DNA from: Noviherbaspirillum suwonense
GTDB lineage: Bacteria; Pseudomonadota; Gammaproteobacteria; Burkholderiales; Burkholderiaceae_D
Direction: 5' to 3'
DNA: 64,000 nt
Assembly: GCF_900182955.1 (NCBI RefSeq)
Contig: NZ_FXUL01000001.1
Coordinates: 434,001-498,000 of the forward strand
Within the stretch, counting starts at the first letter, position 1, and each line of letters opens with the position of its first letter. A model generated the notes under the pieces. It was not told the origin of the DNA. It ran no database searches and saw only the letters and a program-made list of their open reading frames with translations. Below, one piece after another: positions 19,365 to 30,236 of this stretch. The translations under genes and the position numbers were made by a program.

Positions 19365-20153
19365 ATGACTTCCCCGCATCCCGGTCCTTCCCTCGATTCC
19401 TCCCGCGATCCGTCCAGTTTTCCGCAGGATCCCGAAAAAGCCGCCTTTCACGAAGCCATGCGCACGAGTGCGCCGGCCATGCCCGGCATCTTTGCCTGGG
19501 GCGTGGTCGCCGGCATGGCGATGATGCAGTCCGGCCTCACGCTCTGGCAGGCGCTGGGGATGACGCTGGTGGTGTTCGCCGGCTCGGCGCAGCTGGCCGC
19601 GCTGCCGCTGATGGCGGCGAATGCGCCGGCCATGGTGGTGTTCCTGACCGGGCTGGTGGTCAACCTGCGCTTCGTGATCTTCGCCGCCAGCATGGGGCCG
19701 CATTTCGCGCACCTGCCCTGGCACCGGCGTCTCTGGTACGGCTACCTGAACAACGACATCATGATGGGCTTCTTCCCGCAGCGTTTTCCCGGCCACACGC
19801 TGGGCCATACCAGCGGCAAGGCCGGCTATTTCGCCGGCATCTGCTATATGAACTGGCTGGCCTGGCAGGGCGGCTCGGTGCTCGGCATCCTGGTCGCCAG
19901 CCAGGTGCCGGCCGCCTGGGGCGTCGGCTTCGCCGGCACGCTGGCGCTGCTGGCGGTGATGATCCCGCTGGTCGCCAACGCGGCGGCGCTGGTCGCCGTG
20001 GCGGTCGCCGGCGCGGTGGCTGTCGCCGCCTACAGCCTGCCGTACAAGCTGGGCCTGCTGCTGGCTCTGCTGGCCGGCATGGCGGCGGCCACGCTGGTCG
20101 ACCTGTTCAAGGCCAGGACGCGGACGCAGCCCGGCGCCGGGGAGGGCGCATGA
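19365..20153 (+). CDS. azlC: AzlC-family branched-chain amino acid exporter subunit
   Basis: AzlC and AzlD together form an inner-membrane exporter of branched-chain amino acids or analogues. The 262-residue product has the family motifs PGIFAWGVVAGMAM, LVVFAGSAQLAALPLM and NLRFVIFAASMGPHF, with several hydrophobic helices. The N-terminal 30 residues are polar and Ser/Pro-rich; a shorter start at Met33 is possible. The stop overlaps the azlD start as ATGA. It lies near ilvE, but across the PEP-CTERM gene and on the opposite strand. Confidence 0.9.
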   Translation: MTSPHPGPSLDSSRDPSSFPQDPEKAAFHEAMRTSAPAMPGIFAWGVVAGMAMMQSGLTLWQALGMTLVVFAGSAQLAALPLMAANAPAMVVFLTGLVVNLRFVIFAASMGPHFAHLPWHRRLWYGYLNNDIMMGFFPQRFPGHTLGHTSGKAGYFAGICYMNWLAWQGGSVLGILVASQVPAAWGVGFAGTLALLAVMIPLVANAAALVAVAVAGAVAVAAYSLPYKLGLLLALLAGMAAATLVDLFKARTRTQPGAGEGA

Positions 20154-20488
20154 GCAGCGCCGACATCTGGCTGACGATTGCGCTGCTGACCTTCGCCACC
20201 GTCGTCACCCGCACCTCGTTCTTCCTGCTGGCGTCGGCCCGGCTGCCAGCCCGGGTGCAGCAGGCGCTGCGCTATGCGCCGCCGGCGGCGCTGGCGGCCA
20301 TCGTCATCCCGGACCTGCTGCTCAACGGCGGCGCGGGCGGCGCGGCAGGCATTACGGGCATCGACTGGACCAACCCGCGCCTGCTGGCCGGCATCGGCGC
20401 GACCCTGTTTTTCCTGGCGACCCGGCACCTGCTGGGCACCATCGTCGCCGGCATGGCGCTGTTTTCGGCATTCCGGCTCCTGCTTTAA
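20150..20488 (+). CDS. azlD: AzlD-family transporter subunit
   Basis: The 112-residue partner of AzlC has three to four hydrophobic segments and the typical N-terminal pattern LTFATVVTRTSFFLL followed by RYAPPAALAAIVIPDLLL. Length is normal for AzlD. It is translationally coupled to azlC by a 4-base overlap. Confidence 0.9.
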   Translation: MSSADIWLTIALLTFATVVTRTSFFLLASARLPARVQQALRYAPPAALAAIVIPDLLLNGGAGGAAGITGIDWTNPRLLAGIGATLFFLATRHLLGTIVAGMALFSAFRLLL

Positions 20489-20602
20489 AAGGTGTTGGCA
20501 GAAAAATAAGAAAGAACGCCGCAATGCTTGCCCAAAACGGCGTTTCACCAGTTTGCCGTGGGGTAGAATACGGCTCTTTCCATTTCACCATCCCCGTCTA
20601 AC

Positions 20603-21796
20603 ATGCAATTCATTCGCTTCGCCGACCTGGCCCAGCAGGGTAAGCTCCAGGGCAAGCGCGTGTTCATACGCGCCGATCTCAATGTGCCGCAGGACGATGC
20701 CGGCAATATCACCGAAGACACCCGGATCCGGGCCTCGGTGCCGGCCATCCGCCAGGCGCTCGACGCCGGCGCGGCCGTGATGGTGACTTCCCACCTTGGC
20801 CGTCCGACCGAAGGCGCGTTCAAGCCGCAGGACTCGCTGGCGCCGGTCGCGCGCCGCCTGTCCGAGCTGCTGGGCCAGCCGGTGGCGCTGAAGCAGGACT
20901 GGGTCGACGGCGTCGACGTGATTCCCGGCCAGGTGGTGCTGCTGGAAAACTGCCGGGTCAACCCGGGCGAGAAAAAGAATAGCGACGCGCTGGCGCAGAA
21001 GATGGCAAAGCTGTGCGACGTCTATGTGAATGACGCATTCGGCACCGCCCACCGCGCCGAGGCCACCACCCACGGCATTGCCAAGTTCGCGCCCGTCGCC
21101 TGCGCCGGCCCGCTGCTGAGCGCCGAGCTCGACGCGCTGGGCCGTGCGCTGCACCAGCCGGCGCATCCGCTGGTGGCCATCGTCGCCGGCTCGAAAGTGT
21201 CGACCAAGCTGACGATACTGAAAACCCTGGCCGACAAGGTCGACAACCTGATCGTCGGCGGCGGCATCGCCAACACCTTCATGCTGGCCGCCGGCCTGAA
21301 GATCGGCAAGTCGCTGGCCGAGCCCGACCTGGTCGAGGGCGCAAAGGAAATCATCGCGAAGATGTCCGCGCGCGGCGCTTCGGTGCCCATTCCCGTCGAC
21401 GTGGTCTGCGCGACCGAGTTCGCGGCGACCGCGAAAGCCACGGTCAAGGACGTGGCCGACGTCACCGACGAGGACATGATCCTCGACATCGGCCCGAAGA
21501 CCGCCGCGATGCTGGCCCAGCAGATCGCCAGCGCCGGCACCGTGGTCTGGAACGGACCGGTCGGCGTGTTCGAGTTCGACCAGTTCGCCGAAGGCACGAA
21601 GACGCTGGCCAAGGCCATCGCCGAATCGAAGGCGTTCTCGATCGCCGGCGGCGGCGACACGCTGGCGGCGATCGCCAAGTACGACATCGCCGACAGGATT
21701 GGCTATATTTCAACGGGCGGCGGCGCGTTCCTCGAGTTCCTGGAAGGGAAGACCCTGCCGGCGGTCGAGATCCTGCAGCAGCGCGCGGCAGCTTGA
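20603..21796 (+). CDS. pgk: Phosphoglycerate kinase
   Basis: Pgk makes ATP and 3-phosphoglycerate from 1,3-bisphosphoglycerate in glycolysis, reversibly. The 397-residue product has [13 protein letters not shown] near the N-terminus, TSHLGRP, the [12 protein letters not shown] region, VAGSKVSTK, and the nucleotide-binding end with GGGDTLAAI and [20 protein letters not shown] at 20564-20569 may be its -10 box. It opens a glycolysis block with pyk and fba downstream. Confidence 0.97.
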   Translation: MQFIRFADLAQQGKLQGKRVFIRADLNVPQDDAGNITEDTRIRASVPAIRQALDAGAAVMVTSHLGRPTEGAFKPQDSLAPVARRLSELLGQPVALKQDWVDGVDVIPGQVVLLENCRVNPGEKKNSDALAQKMAKLCDVYVNDAFGTAHRAEATTHGIAKFAPVACAGPLLSAELDALGRALHQPAHPLVAIVAGSKVSTKLTILKTLADKVDNLIVGGGIANTFMLAAGLKIGKSLAEPDLVEGAKEIIAKMSARGASVPIPVDVVCATEFAATAKATVKDVADVTDEDMILDIGPKTAAMLAQQIASAGTVVWNGPVGVFEFDQFAEGTKTLAKAIAESKAFSIAGGGDTLAAIAKYDIADRIGYISTGGGAFLEFLEGKTLPAVEILQQRAAA

Positions 21797-21879
21797 GCAC
21801 GTCGCCCGCCTATGGCCGGCGGAGCCCGCGTCCGCCGTCGCAAAGTAGAGGGCCAGCGCCCGTCATCCAGGAAGGCAAG

Positions 21880-23313
21880 ATGCAAAGAGCCACCAAGATC
21901 GTCGCCACCATCGGCCCCGCTTCCAGCGATGTCGACACCCTGACACGTATGATCCATGCCGGGGTGGACGTGGTGCGGCTGAACTTCTCCCATGGCAAGG
22001 CACAGGACCATATCGACCGCGCCGAGCTGGTGCGCAGCATCGCCGCCGACCTTGGTCGCGAGATCGCCATCATGGCGGACCTGCAGGGTCCGAAGATCCG
22101 CGTCGGCAAGTTCGAGAACGGCCGCGTGCAGCTGGTGCGCGGCGCGCAGTTCGTGCTGGACGCCGCCTGCGAGCTCGGCAACGAGCAGCAGGTCGGCCTC
22201 GACTACAAGGACCTGCCGCGCGATGTGCGCAGCGGCGACATCCTGCTGCTCAACGACGGCCTGATCGTGCTGGTGGTGGACAAGGTCACCGGCACCCAGG
22301 TGCATACCACCGTGCGCACCGGCGGCGAGCTGTCGAACAACAAGGGCATCAACCGGATGGGCGGCGGCCTGACCGCGGCCGCGCTGACGTCCAAGGACAT
22401 GGAGGACATCAAGACCGCGATGCGCTTCCAGGCCGATTACATCGCGGTGTCCTTCCCGAAGAACGCGACCGACATGATGATGGCGCGCCAGCTGGCCAAC
22501 ATCGCCGGCGAGGAGTTCCAGCACAAGCCGCAGATGATCGCCAAGATCGAGCGCGCCGAGGCCATTCCGGCGCTGCAGGAAATCCTCGATGCGTCCGACG
22601 GCATCATGGTCGCCCGCGGCGACCTGGCGGTGGAAGTCGGCAATGCCGCAGTCCCGGCGCTGCAGAAGCGCATGATCCGGATGGCGCGCACGTCCAACAA
22701 GCTGGCCATCACTGCGACGCAGATGATGGAGTCCATGATCCAGAACCCGGTGCCGACCCGCGCCGAAGTGTCCGACGTCGCCAACGCGGTGCTCGACGGC
22801 ACCGACGCGGTGATGACCTCGGCCGAGACCGCTTCGGGCCGTTACCCGGTCGAAACCGTCGAGGCGATGGCCGCCATCTGCATCGAGGCCGAGCATTCGG
22901 AAGACTTCCGGCTCGACGCCGACTTCCTCAACGTGACCTTCAGCCGCATCGACCAGTCGATCGCCTACGGCGCGCTGTTTACCGCCTACCACCTGCGGGT
23001 CAAGGCCATCGTCGCGCTGACCGAGTCCGGTTCGACCGCGCTGTGGATGAGCCGGCACAATATCGACGTGCCGATCTACGCGATGACGCCCAGCCGCGCG
23101 ACCCAGCGCAAGGCGGTGCTTTACCGCAATGTGACGACCATGGAGCTGCCGCATTCCACCGACCGGGAAGCGGTGCTCAAGATGGCCCAGGACTTGTTGC
23201 TGGCCAAGGGCGCGGTGCAGCGCGGTGACATGATCGTCATCACCTGGGGGGAGCCCATGGGGCAGGTCGGCGGCACCAACGCGCTCAATATCATGAAGGT
23301 CGGCGAGTACTAA
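21880..23313 (+). CDS. pyk: Pyruvate kinase
   Basis: Pyk converts phosphoenolpyruvate and ADP to pyruvate and ATP. The 477-residue product starts at [17 protein letters not shown], preceded by AGGAAGG; an upstream in-frame extension to 21793 has no homology pattern and overlaps the pgk stop. Signatures are [19 protein letters not shown], the active-site segment [25 protein letters not shown] and [13 protein letters not shown]. It lies 83 bases after pgk in the same direction. Confidence 0.97.
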   Translation: MQRATKIVATIGPASSDVDTLTRMIHAGVDVVRLNFSHGKAQDHIDRAELVRSIAADLGREIAIMADLQGPKIRVGKFENGRVQLVRGAQFVLDAACELGNEQQVGLDYKDLPRDVRSGDILLLNDGLIVLVVDKVTGTQVHTTVRTGGELSNNKGINRMGGGLTAAALTSKDMEDIKTAMRFQADYIAVSFPKNATDMMMARQLANIAGEEFQHKPQMIAKIERAEAIPALQEILDASDGIMVARGDLAVEVGNAAVPALQKRMIRMARTSNKLAITATQMMESMIQNPVPTRAEVSDVANAVLDGTDAVMTSAETASGRYPVETVEAMAAICIEAEHSEDFRLDADFLNVTFSRIDQSIAYGALFTAYHLRVKAIVALTESGSTALWMSRHNIDVPIYAMTPSRATQRKAVLYRNVTTMELPHSTDREAVLKMAQDLLLAKGAVQRGDMIVITWGEPMGQVGGTNALNIMKVGEY

Positions 23314-23335
23314 TTTTTATACCAGGAGAATCAAC

Positions 23336-24400
23336 ATGCCTCTCGTATCCATGCGTCAACTGCTGGACCATGCTGCTGAAAACGGCTACGGTCTGCCCGC
23401 ATTCAATGTCAACAACCTCGAGCAGGTCAGCGCGATCATGCAGGCTGCCGATGAAACCGGCGCGCCGGTGATCATGCAGGCGTCGGCCGGCGCCCGGAAA
23501 TATGCCGGCGAAGCCTTCCTGCGTCACCTGATCTCGGCCGCGGTCGAAGCCTATCCGCACATCCCGGTCGTGATGCACCAGGACCACGGCCAGTCGCCGG
23601 CGGTCTGCATGTCGGCCATCAAGTCCGGCTTCACCTCGGTGATGATGGACGGCTCGCTCAATGAAGACGGCAAGTCGGTCGCCAGCTACGAGTACAACGT
23701 CGAAGTGTCGAAAAAGGTCGTGGAATTCGCGCACTACATCGGCGTGACCGTCGAAGCCGAACTCGGCGTGCTCGGCTCGCTCGAGACCATGATGGGCGAC
23801 AAGGAAGACGGCCACGGCGCGGACGGCAAGATGACCCGCGAGCAGCTGCTGACCGACGTCGCGCAGGCCGCCGACTTCGTGCGCCAGACCCAGTGCGACG
23901 CGCTGGCGATCGCCATCGGCACCTCGCACGGCGCGTACAAGTTCTCGCGCAAGCCGACCGGCGACATCCTCGCCATCGAGCGCATCCGCGAAATCCACAC
24001 CCGCATCCCGAACACCCACCTGGTGATGCACGGTTCGTCGTCGGTGCCGCAGGAACTGCTGGCCGAGATCCGCGAATTCGGCGGCGACATGAAGGAAACC
24101 TACGGCGTGCCGGTCGAGGAAATCCAGGAAGGCATCAAGAACGGCGTCCGCAAGATCAACATCGACACCGACATCCGCCTGGCCATGACCGGCGCGATCC
24201 GCCGCTACTTCGCCGAGAACCCGGGCAAGTTCGACCCGCGCGACTACCTGAAGCCTGCCCGCCAGGCCGCGATGGAAGTCTGCAAGGCGCGCTACCTGGC
24301 ATTCGGCTGCGAAGGCCAGGCCGGCAAGATCAAGCCGATGTCGCTGGAAAAAATGGCCGAGCGCTACAAAAAAGGCGAACTTTCGCAGATCGTGCAGTAA
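23336..24400 (+). CDS. fba: Class II fructose-bisphosphate aldolase
   Basis: This zinc enzyme interconverts fructose 1,6-bisphosphate with two triose phosphates. The 354-residue product has [12 protein letters not shown], the zinc-site segment [18 protein letters not shown] and [23 protein letters not shown], and HGSSSVPQ, all typical of the class IIB (CbbA-type) aldolases of proteobacteria. It is 22 bases after pyk with a good ribosome-binding site (CAGGAGAA), so pgk, pyk and fba probably share a transcript. Confidence 0.96.
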   Translation: MPLVSMRQLLDHAAENGYGLPAFNVNNLEQVSAIMQAADETGAPVIMQASAGARKYAGEAFLRHLISAAVEAYPHIPVVMHQDHGQSPAVCMSAIKSGFTSVMMDGSLNEDGKSVASYEYNVEVSKKVVEFAHYIGVTVEAELGVLGSLETMMGDKEDGHGADGKMTREQLLTDVAQAADFVRQTQCDALAIAIGTSHGAYKFSRKPTGDILAIERIREIHTRIPNTHLVMHGSSSVPQELLAEIREFGGDMKETYGVPVEEIQEGIKNGVRKINIDTDIRLAMTGAIRRYFAENPGKFDPRDYLKPARQAAMEVCKARYLAFGCEGQAGKIKPMSLEKMAERYKKGELSQIVQ

Positions 24401-24422
24401 ACTCCCTCCCTGCAATACATGT

Positions 24423-24443
24423 CCGCGCCCATTCCGGGCGCGG
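24423..24443 (+). other. Hairpin between fba and purC
   Basis: CCGCGCCC (24423-24430), loop ATTCC, GGGCGCGG (24436-24443): an eight-base perfect GC stem with no T tract. It sits in the 102-base gap between fba and purC and could weaken read-through from the glycolytic genes into the purine genes. Confidence 0.4.
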
Positions 24444-24502
24444 GCCTTCCGCAAGCCACAGCGCCGGCAGCCCTGCCGCCGGTGCGCATTCCAGAGATTT
24501 CC

Positions 24503-25402
24503 ATGACCACCAGTCTTTACGAAACCAGCATCGCCTCGTTGCCGCTGCTGGGGCGCGGCAAGGTCCGCGACAATTACGCCGTCGGCGATGACAAGATCCT
24601 CATCGTCACCAGCGACCGCCTGTCCGCCTTCGACGTGGTGATGCAGGAACCGATACCCGGCAAGGGCAGGGTGCTGAACCAGATGTCCGACTTCTGGTTC
24701 GACAAGCTCGCCGGCATCGTGCCCAACCACCTGACCGGCATCGCGCCGGAGTCGGTGGTGGCGGCGGACGAAGTCGAGCAGGTGCGCGGCCGCGCGGTGG
24801 TCGCCAAGAAGCTCAGGCCCATCCTGGTCGAAGCGGTGGTGCGCGGCTACCTGATCGGCTCCGGTTGGAAGGATTACCAGGAAACCGGCGCGGTCTGCGG
24901 CATCACGCTGCCGGTCGGCCTGCGCCAGGCGGAAAAACTGGCCGAGCCGATCTTCACGCCCGCGGCCAAGGCGGAGCTGGGCCATCACGACGAGAATATC
25001 AGCTATGCCGAGATGGAACAGCGCATCGGCGCGGACCTGGCCCGGCAGATGAAGGAGATCAGCATCCGGCTGTACCAGGCGGCGGCCGATTATGCGGCGA
25101 CCCGCGGCATCATCATCGCCGACACCAAGTTCGAGTTCGGCCTCGACGACAACGGCGTGCTGCACCTGATGGATGAAGTGCTGACCGCCGACTCGTCCCG
25201 CTTCTGGCCGGCCGACTCCTACCGGCCCGGCATGTCGCCGCCGTCGTTCGACAAGCAGTTCGTCCGCGATTACCTGGAAACGGTGACCGAATGGAAGAAG
25301 GCGCCGCCGGCGCCGCCGCTGCCTGCCGACGTGATCGAAAAGACGGGCGCCAAATACCGCGAGGCGCTGCAGCGCCTGACCGGCGAACAACTCAAGGATT
25401 AA
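24503..25402 (+). CDS. purC: Phosphoribosylaminoimidazole-succinocarboxamide synthase
   Basis: PurC joins CAIR and aspartate using ATP to give SAICAR in purine synthesis. The 299-residue product, read from MTTSLYET, has [38 protein letters not shown], the [17 protein letters not shown] segment and [11 protein letters not shown] followed by [13 protein letters not shown]. Its length fits the long-type PurC found in beta- and gammaproteobacteria and yeast Ade1. purE follows after 11 bases. Confidence 0.96.
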   Translation: MTTSLYETSIASLPLLGRGKVRDNYAVGDDKILIVTSDRLSAFDVVMQEPIPGKGRVLNQMSDFWFDKLAGIVPNHLTGIAPESVVAADEVEQVRGRAVVAKKLRPILVEAVVRGYLIGSGWKDYQETGAVCGITLPVGLRQAEKLAEPIFTPAAKAELGHHDENISYAEMEQRIGADLARQMKEISIRLYQAAADYAATRGIIIADTKFEFGLDDNGVLHLMDEVLTADSSRFWPADSYRPGMSPPSFDKQFVRDYLETVTEWKKAPPAPPLPADVIEKTGAKYREALQRLTGEQLKD

Positions 25403-25413
25403 GGGAGCCACGC

Positions 25414-25920
25414 ATGAATGCTGACGTTTCAGCCGCAGCCCCGCTGGTCGGCGTGGTCATGGGCTCGTCGTCCGACTGGGAAGTAATGCAGCACGCGGTC
25501 GCGATGCTGAAGGAGTTCGGCGTGCCCCACGAGGCCAGCGTGGTGTCCGCGCACCGGATGCCGGACCAGATGTTCGCCTATGCCGAGGCCGCCCGCGGCC
25601 GCGGCCTGCGCGCCATCATCGCCGGCGCCGGCGGCGCGGCCCACCTGCCGGGCATGATCGCGGCCAAGACCATCGTGCCGGTGCTGGGCGTGCCGGTGCC
25701 GTCGAAATACCTGCGCGGCGAGGACTCGCTGCTGTCCATCGTGCAGATGCCCAAGGGCGTGCCGGTCGCCACCTTCGCCATCGGCGAGGCCGGCGCGGCG
25801 AACGCGGCGCTGACCGCCATCGCCATCCTGGCGGCCGGCGACGAGGCGCTGGCCACGAAGCTGCTCGCGTTCCGCGAACGCCAGACCCAGGCGGCGCTGG
25901 ACATGACGCTGCCGGCATGA
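25414..25920 (+). CDS. purE: N5-carboxyaminoimidazole ribonucleotide mutase
   Basis: PurE converts N5-CAIR to CAIR. The 168-residue product contains the class I PurE signatures [29 protein letters not shown] and the [11 protein letters not shown] loop. The ATG at 25414 follows GGGAGCC. It sits between purC and purK, and its stop overlaps the purK start as ATGA. Confidence 0.96.
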   Translation: MNADVSAAAPLVGVVMGSSSDWEVMQHAVAMLKEFGVPHEASVVSAHRMPDQMFAYAEAARGRGLRAIIAGAGGAAHLPGMIAAKTIVPVLGVPVPSKYLRGEDSLLSIVQMPKGVPVATFAIGEAGAANAALTAIAILAAGDEALATKLLAFRERQTQAALDMTLPA

Positions 25921-27110
25921 GCGCGCCGCATCATCCCGGTCCCGCCATGCCGTCGGCCTCGCCCGCCACCTGGCTGGGCGTGATGGGCGGCGGCCAGCTG
26001 GGCCGCATGTTCGCCCACGCGGCGCAGGCGATGGGCTACAAGGTCGCGGTGCTGGAGCCGGCGCCCGACTGCCCGGCCGGCCATGCGGCCGACCACCTGC
26101 TGTCGGCCGGCTACGAAGACCCGGCGGCGCTGGCAGAACTGGCCGCGCAGTGCAGCGCGGTCACCACCGAATTCGAGAACGTGCCGGCCAACAGCCTGGC
26201 CCGGCTGGCGCAGGACACCTTCGTCGCGCCGTCCGCCGCCTGCGTGTCGGTGGCGCAGGACCGGATGGTCGAGAAGCGTTTCTTCACCGGCTGCGCCGCG
26301 CAGTCCGGCGTGCTGCCGGCGCCGCACCAGCTCATCACCGGCGACGCCGACATTGCCGCGCTGCCCGATGCGCTGTTTCCCGGCATCCTGAAAACCGTGC
26401 GCATGGGCTACGACGGCAAGGGCCAGGTGCGGGTGAAAAGCCGCGACGACGTGCGCGCCGCCTTCGCCGGCATGGACGGCGTGCCCTGCGTGCTGGAAAA
26501 GATGCTGCCGCTGGCCTACGAGATCTCGGTGCTGGCCGCGCGCGGCGCCGACGGCGCGTCGGTGGTCTACCCGATCGCCGAGAACGTGCATCGCGACGGC
26601 ATCCTGTTCTCGACCACCGTGCCCGGCCCCAACGTATCGGCCGCCTGCGCCGCGCAGGCCCAGGCGGCGGCGCTGGCCATCATCGAGCGGCTCGACTATG
26701 TCGGCGTCCTGTGCATCGAGTTCTTCGTGCTCGACGACGGCGCGCTGGTGGTCAATGAAATGGCGCCGCGGCCGCACAACAGCGGCCATTACACGATAGA
26801 CGCCTGCATCACCAGCCAGTTCGCGCAGCAGGTGAGGGCGATGGCGCGGCTGCCGCTGGGCGACGTGCGGCAGCATTCGCCGGTCGTCATGCTGAACCTG
26901 CTGGGCGACCTCTGGTTCGACGGCGACGCGTGCGCCGAGCCGGCCTGGGACCGGGTGCTGGCGCTGCCGGGCGCCAACCTGCACCTGTACGGCAAGGAAG
27001 AAGCGCGGCCCGGCCGCAAGATGGGGCACGTGACCTTCGTTGCGCCGACGCTGGAACAGGCGCAGCAGCAGTTCCAGGCGGCCTGCGGGATCCTGCGGAT
27101 AGACGCATGA
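25917..27110 (+). CDS. purK: N5-carboxyaminoimidazole ribonucleotide synthase
   Basis: PurK uses ATP and bicarbonate to carboxylate AIR to N5-CAIR, the substrate of PurE. The 397-residue ATP-grasp protein has [18 protein letters not shown] at the N-terminus, [21 protein letters not shown] and the metal-binding [17 protein letters not shown] second possible start is Met11. It overlaps purE by four bases and is itself overlapped by the sua5 start. Confidence 0.96.
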   Translation: MSAPHHPGPAMPSASPATWLGVMGGGQLGRMFAHAAQAMGYKVAVLEPAPDCPAGHAADHLLSAGYEDPAALAELAAQCSAVTTEFENVPANSLARLAQDTFVAPSAACVSVAQDRMVEKRFFTGCAAQSGVLPAPHQLITGDADIAALPDALFPGILKTVRMGYDGKGQVRVKSRDDVRAAFAGMDGVPCVLEKMLPLAYEISVLAARGADGASVVYPIAENVHRDGILFSTTVPGPNVSAACAAQAQAAALAIIERLDYVGVLCIEFFVLDDGALVVNEMAPRPHNSGHYTIDACITSQFAQQVRAMARLPLGDVRQHSPVVMLNLLGDLWFDGDACAEPAWDRVLALPGANLHLYGKEEARPGRKMGHVTFVAPTLEQAQQQFQAACGILRIDA

Positions 27111-28147
27111 GCGCGGCCATGCCGGACCAGGCCGCGATCGACGCGGCCGCGCGAGCGCTGGAGGCGGGCCGGCTGGTCGCCTTCCCGACCGAGACCGTGT
27201 ACGGCCTGGGCGCGGATGCCGAAAACCCGGCCGCCGTCGCCGCCATCTACGCGGCCAAGGGACGGCCGTCGAACCATCCGGTGATCGTGCATCTCGCGCC
27301 CGGCGCCGACATCGGCCGCTGGGCAAGCGACATTCCCGACGCGGCCCACAAGCTGATCGCGGCCTTCTGGCCCGGTCCGCTGACGCTGATCCTGAAGCGC
27401 TCGCCGGGCGTGCCGGCAGCGGTCTCGGGCGGCCAGGACAGCATCGGCCTGCGCTGCCCGTCGCACCCGGTCGCGCAGGCATTGCTGCGCGCATTCCGCG
27501 GCGGCCAGGGCGGCGTCGCCGCACCATCGGCCAACCGCTTCGGCCATGTCAGCCCGACCACTGCCCGGCACGTGCAGGACGAGTTCGGCAGCGGCCCGGA
27601 CTCGCCGCTGGCCGCGGTGCTGGATGGCGGCGCGAGCGAGGTCGGCATCGAATCGACCATCGTCGACCTGTCGCGGATGGACAGCAGCGGCCCGGCGCTG
27701 CTGCGGCCGGGGCAGATCAGCGCGGCGCAGATCGCCGCGGTGATCGGCGCCTGGCCGGGCGCCGGCGGCACGGATGCGCCGCGGGTGTCCGGCGCGCTGG
27801 CGTCGCATTACGCGCCGCGCACGCCTGTAGTGATGCTGGAAGGGGATGCGCTGCCGGCGGCGCTGCGGCAATTGCAGCAAGCGCGGCCCGCACGGCGCGC
27901 AGCGCTGATCGTGACCGAGGCGGCGCTGGCGGCGGACCATCCGCACGCGCTGCTGCCGGCGCAGACCGACGGCTATGCGCAGGGACTGTATGCGGCGCTG
28001 CGGGAGATGGATGCGGCGCAGGCAGACGTGATCATCGTCCAGCAGCCGCCGCAGGATGCGGCCTGGGCAGGTATCAACGACAGGCTGCGCCGCGCCGCGC
28101 ACGGGTCGGAGCAGGCGCTGGAGCGCCTGACCGGCGCGATGCCTTAG
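27107..28147 (+). CDS. sua5: L-threonylcarbamoyladenylate synthase, Sua5 type
   Basis: This enzyme makes threonylcarbamoyl-AMP, the first intermediate for the t6A modification at position 37 of ANN-decoding tRNAs. The 346-residue product has an N-terminal YrdC/TsaC domain ([53 protein letters not shown]) and a C-terminal Sua5 domain from about residue 225 ([13 protein letters not shown]). The start overlaps the purK stop. TcdA at 33.6 kb works later on the same modification. Confidence 0.94.
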   Translation: MSAAMPDQAAIDAAARALEAGRLVAFPTETVYGLGADAENPAAVAAIYAAKGRPSNHPVIVHLAPGADIGRWASDIPDAAHKLIAAFWPGPLTLILKRSPGVPAAVSGGQDSIGLRCPSHPVAQALLRAFRGGQGGVAAPSANRFGHVSPTTARHVQDEFGSGPDSPLAAVLDGGASEVGIESTIVDLSRMDSSGPALLRPGQISAAQIAAVIGAWPGAGGTDAPRVSGALASHYAPRTPVVMLEGDALPAALRQLQQARPARRAALIVTEAALAADHPHALLPAQTDGYAQGLYAALREMDAAQADVIIVQQPPQDAAWAGINDRLRRAAHGSEQALERLTGAMP

Positions 28148-28161
28148 GGTGTCGCGGCTAG

Positions 28162-28181
28162 GGCGAATGACGCCATTCGCC
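28162..28181. terminator. Hairpin between convergent sua5 and flavin reductase genes
   Basis: GGCGAATG (28162-28169), loop ACGC, CATTCGCC (28174-28181). The stem is perfect, with no T tract on either strand, and it sits exactly between the two convergent stops. Confidence 0.45.
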
Positions 28182-28206
28182 GCACGTCAGGGCTGCAACA
28201 CGCCTG

Positions 28207-28716
28207 CTACCTGCCGCCGCTCTCCATCAACCTGCCGCCGTGGAAGATCAGCCCCGGCTGCGGGTTGAACGCGCATTGCTCGACCTCGCCGACGAAAATC
28301 ACGTGGTCGCCCTCGGGGTAGCGGCTGCGGTTATGGCATTCGAACCAGGCGGAGACGCCGTCCAGCACCGGCAGCCCGGTGCGGGAAAGCGTATAGGCCA
28401 CGCCGTCGAAGCGGTTGGCCCCGCGCCGAGCGAACTGCTCGGCCAGGTGCGCCTGGCGCGCGGACAGCACGTTGATCACGTAGTGGGAATTGTCGGTGAA
28501 CACCGGCAGCGTGCTGGCCTCGTTCGACAGGCTCCACAGCACCAGCGGCGGCGACAGCGACACCGAATTGAAGGAACTGGCGGTCAGCCCGACGAACGTG
28601 CCGTTTTCGAGCCGGGTGGTGATGACGGTGACGCCGGTGGCGAACTGGGCGAGCGCATTGCGGAAGTGGGCGGTATCGAACTCGGGTTCGAGCGCGCCGG
28701 ATGAAATAGTTTGCAT
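28207..28716 (-). CDS. Flavin reductase-like domain protein
   Basis: A 169-residue member of the FMN-binding flavin reductase family (HpaC/NtaB type). Visible features are FRNALAQFATGVTVITT, the FMN-contacting GLTASSFNSVSLSPPLVLWSL and the C-terminal GDHVIFVGEVE region ending in FHGG. Such proteins use NAD(P)H to supply reduced FMN to a partner monooxygenase, often of aromatic compounds. No monooxygenase gene is adjacent. Confidence 0.9.
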   Translation of the reverse strand: MQTISSGALEPEFDTAHFRNALAQFATGVTVITTRLENGTFVGLTASSFNSVSLSPPLVLWSLSNEASTLPVFTDNSHYVINVLSARQAHLAEQFARRGANRFDGVAYTLSRTGLPVLDGVSAWFECHNRSRYPEGDHVIFVGEVEQCAFNPQPGLIFHGGRLMESGGR

Positions 28717-28828
28717 TGCGAGCCTGGAAGCATTGAACAGGAAGGATTATGCCGAAAATCGGCCCGGCATGAGGTTGGCGCGGGTTTTTTACGTAAAATC
28801 GGCAGGTTTGATCAATTGCCTGCCGTCC

Positions 28829-29476
28829 ATGATCCCATTGCCGTCATCCCGCCCCATGCCGGAAAGCCTGTTCCAGGCGCTGGCGCGCCACGCCCGCCTG
28901 CAGCCCGACGCGATCGCCTGCGCATCGCGCTTCCGGCTCGCCAGCTACCGCAAGCTCTGGTCGCGCGTCGAGCGCGCCACCGCCCGGCTGCAGGGCGAAT
29001 GGCGTATCCGCCCGGGCGACATCGTCGCCTACCAGGGCCGTGGCCATCCGGATGCGATCGTGCTTTTCGTCGCGCTGGCGCGCTGCGGCGCGGTCCTGCT
29101 GCCGCTCGAACATCCGGCAAGCCGCGCGGCATTTGCCGGCCTTGCCGAAAGACCTGGGCTGGCGCTGGCGTTGTTCGACGACGAACTCGACCCTGGCCCC
29201 GATGCGTCGCGCATCGCGCCGGCGGCGTTTCCCCTGTCGACGCTGATCGGCCAGCCCTGTCCGTACCGGGCGACGGTGGCGCCGCCGGACACCGCCGCCT
29301 GCAGCCTGCTGCGCCTGGCCGGCGACGGCAGCCTGCGCCCGCTGAGCCTGGACCAGCTTGGCGAGGAAACGGCGGGCGAAGGACGCGAGGTGCATGGCGC
29401 GCTGTTCGACGCCAATGTCTTCGGCCCCGTGGTGCTGTCCGCGCTGCATGCCGGCGACACGCTGACCTGGCGCTGA
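28829..29476 (+). CDS. Short AMP-binding-like protein (N-terminal part of an adenylating enzyme)
   Basis: The 215-residue product resembles only the first part of acyl-CoA synthetase/adenylation enzymes: LFQALARHARLQPDAIACASRF, a YRKLWSRVERATARL helix, and the segment RIRPGDIVAYQGRGHPDAIVLFVALARCGAVLLPLEHP. The ATP-binding P-loop (usual T-S-G-T-T-G-x-P-K-G) and the C-terminal lid domain are missing. A stop follows and no remnant is seen before the next gene. It is either a degraded synthetase or a small stand-alone derivative. A start at 28856 is also possible. Confidence 0.6.
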   Translation: MIPLPSSRPMPESLFQALARHARLQPDAIACASRFRLASYRKLWSRVERATARLQGEWRIRPGDIVAYQGRGHPDAIVLFVALARCGAVLLPLEHPASRAAFAGLAERPGLALALFDDELDPGPDASRIAPAAFPLSTLIGQPCPYRATVAPPDTAACSLLRLAGDGSLRPLSLDQLGEETAGEGREVHGALFDANVFGPVVLSALHAGDTLTWR

Positions 29477-29507
29477 TTCTTGCGTGATTCCTGCTTGAGT
29501 CCGGCCT

Positions 29508-30164
29508 TCAGCCGCTGACGGCGCTGGCGGCTATATTAATGGATAGGCCCAGTATCGCGGCATTGAAGAAGAAGCTCAGGATGGACTGCGCCAGCACCGC
29601 CTTGCGCATCGAGCGCGACAGCACGGTCACATCGGACGTCTGCGCGGCGACCGAGATCGTGAAGGCAAAATAGAGGAAGTCCCAGTAGTCCGGCGCCGCT
29701 TCATGGTCCGGGAAACCGAGGGCGCGCGACGCTGGCGGCGACTTGTAGAAGATCACCGCGTAATGGAAGGTGAACAACACCCCGACCAGGCACCACGAGC
29801 CGGCAATGGTCGCGCCGGTCAGCAGGTAATGGAAGACGCGCTCGCTGACGGCAAGCGAGCGGGCGCTGCTGAGTTCGAGCACGATGGCGGCGATGCTGGC
29901 GACCGCGGCGGTGGACATGATGGCCAGCACGGCCAGCGCGGTCCGGTCTTCCTGCTGGACCATCGTGCGCACCGTCTCGTGATCGACCCGCGACATCAGC
30001 CATCCCACGCTGGCGAGGTAACTCCAGATCATCACGTTCCAGCCGATCAGCACGCGCGATACCGGGCCGAGGCTGTCGGGCAGCAGCAGCGCGGTGGCGA
30101 CCCCGCCCAGCAGCGCGACCACCAGGCGCGGACGTGAGACGATCAGGTGGCGCAGCAGCTGCAT
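29508..30164 (-). CDS. DUF1345 family membrane protein
   Basis: A 218-residue protein with about five hydrophobic helices and the family-like C-terminal block DYWDFLYFAFTISVAAQTSDV. This last motif resembles the pore region of potassium channels only superficially. The ATG at 30164 gives the normal DUF1345 length. An upstream TTG start at 30269 would add a His-rich leader (see the repeat at 30212-30236). Function of the family is unknown. It is divergent from msrA. Confidence 0.8.
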   Translation of the reverse strand: MQLLRHLIVSRPRLVVALLGGVATALLLPDSLGPVSRVLIGWNVMIWSYLASVGWLMSRVDHETVRTMVQQEDRTALAVLAIMSTAAVASIAAIVLELSSARSLAVSERVFHYLLTGATIAGSWCLVGVLFTFHYAVIFYKSPPASRALGFPDHEAAPDYWDFLYFAFTISVAAQTSDVTVLSRSMRKAVLAQSILSFFFNAAILGLSINIAASAVSG

Positions 30165-30211
30165 GGCCAGGTCTTCGAACGGTGCGGGGAAGGGGAGAGA
30201 GTGGTCGGCAT

Positions 30212-30236
30212 GGTGCGGGTGGTGCGGGTGGTGCGG
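30212..30236. repeat. Nonamer tandem repeat, 2.8 copies
   Basis: GGTGCGGGT occurs twice in tandem, followed by GGTGCGG. Read on the minus strand in the frame upstream of the DUF1345 gene it would encode a His/Pro-rich run. Nine-base units would not shift the frame. Confidence 0.7.

Noticed and set aside
23291-25411. 706-codon minus-strand frame opposite fba and purC
   Set aside because: High-GC antisense shadow of two well-identified enzymes.
30212-30236. Phase-variation tract
   Set aside because: Nine-base units keep the reading frame, and only 2.8 copies are present.
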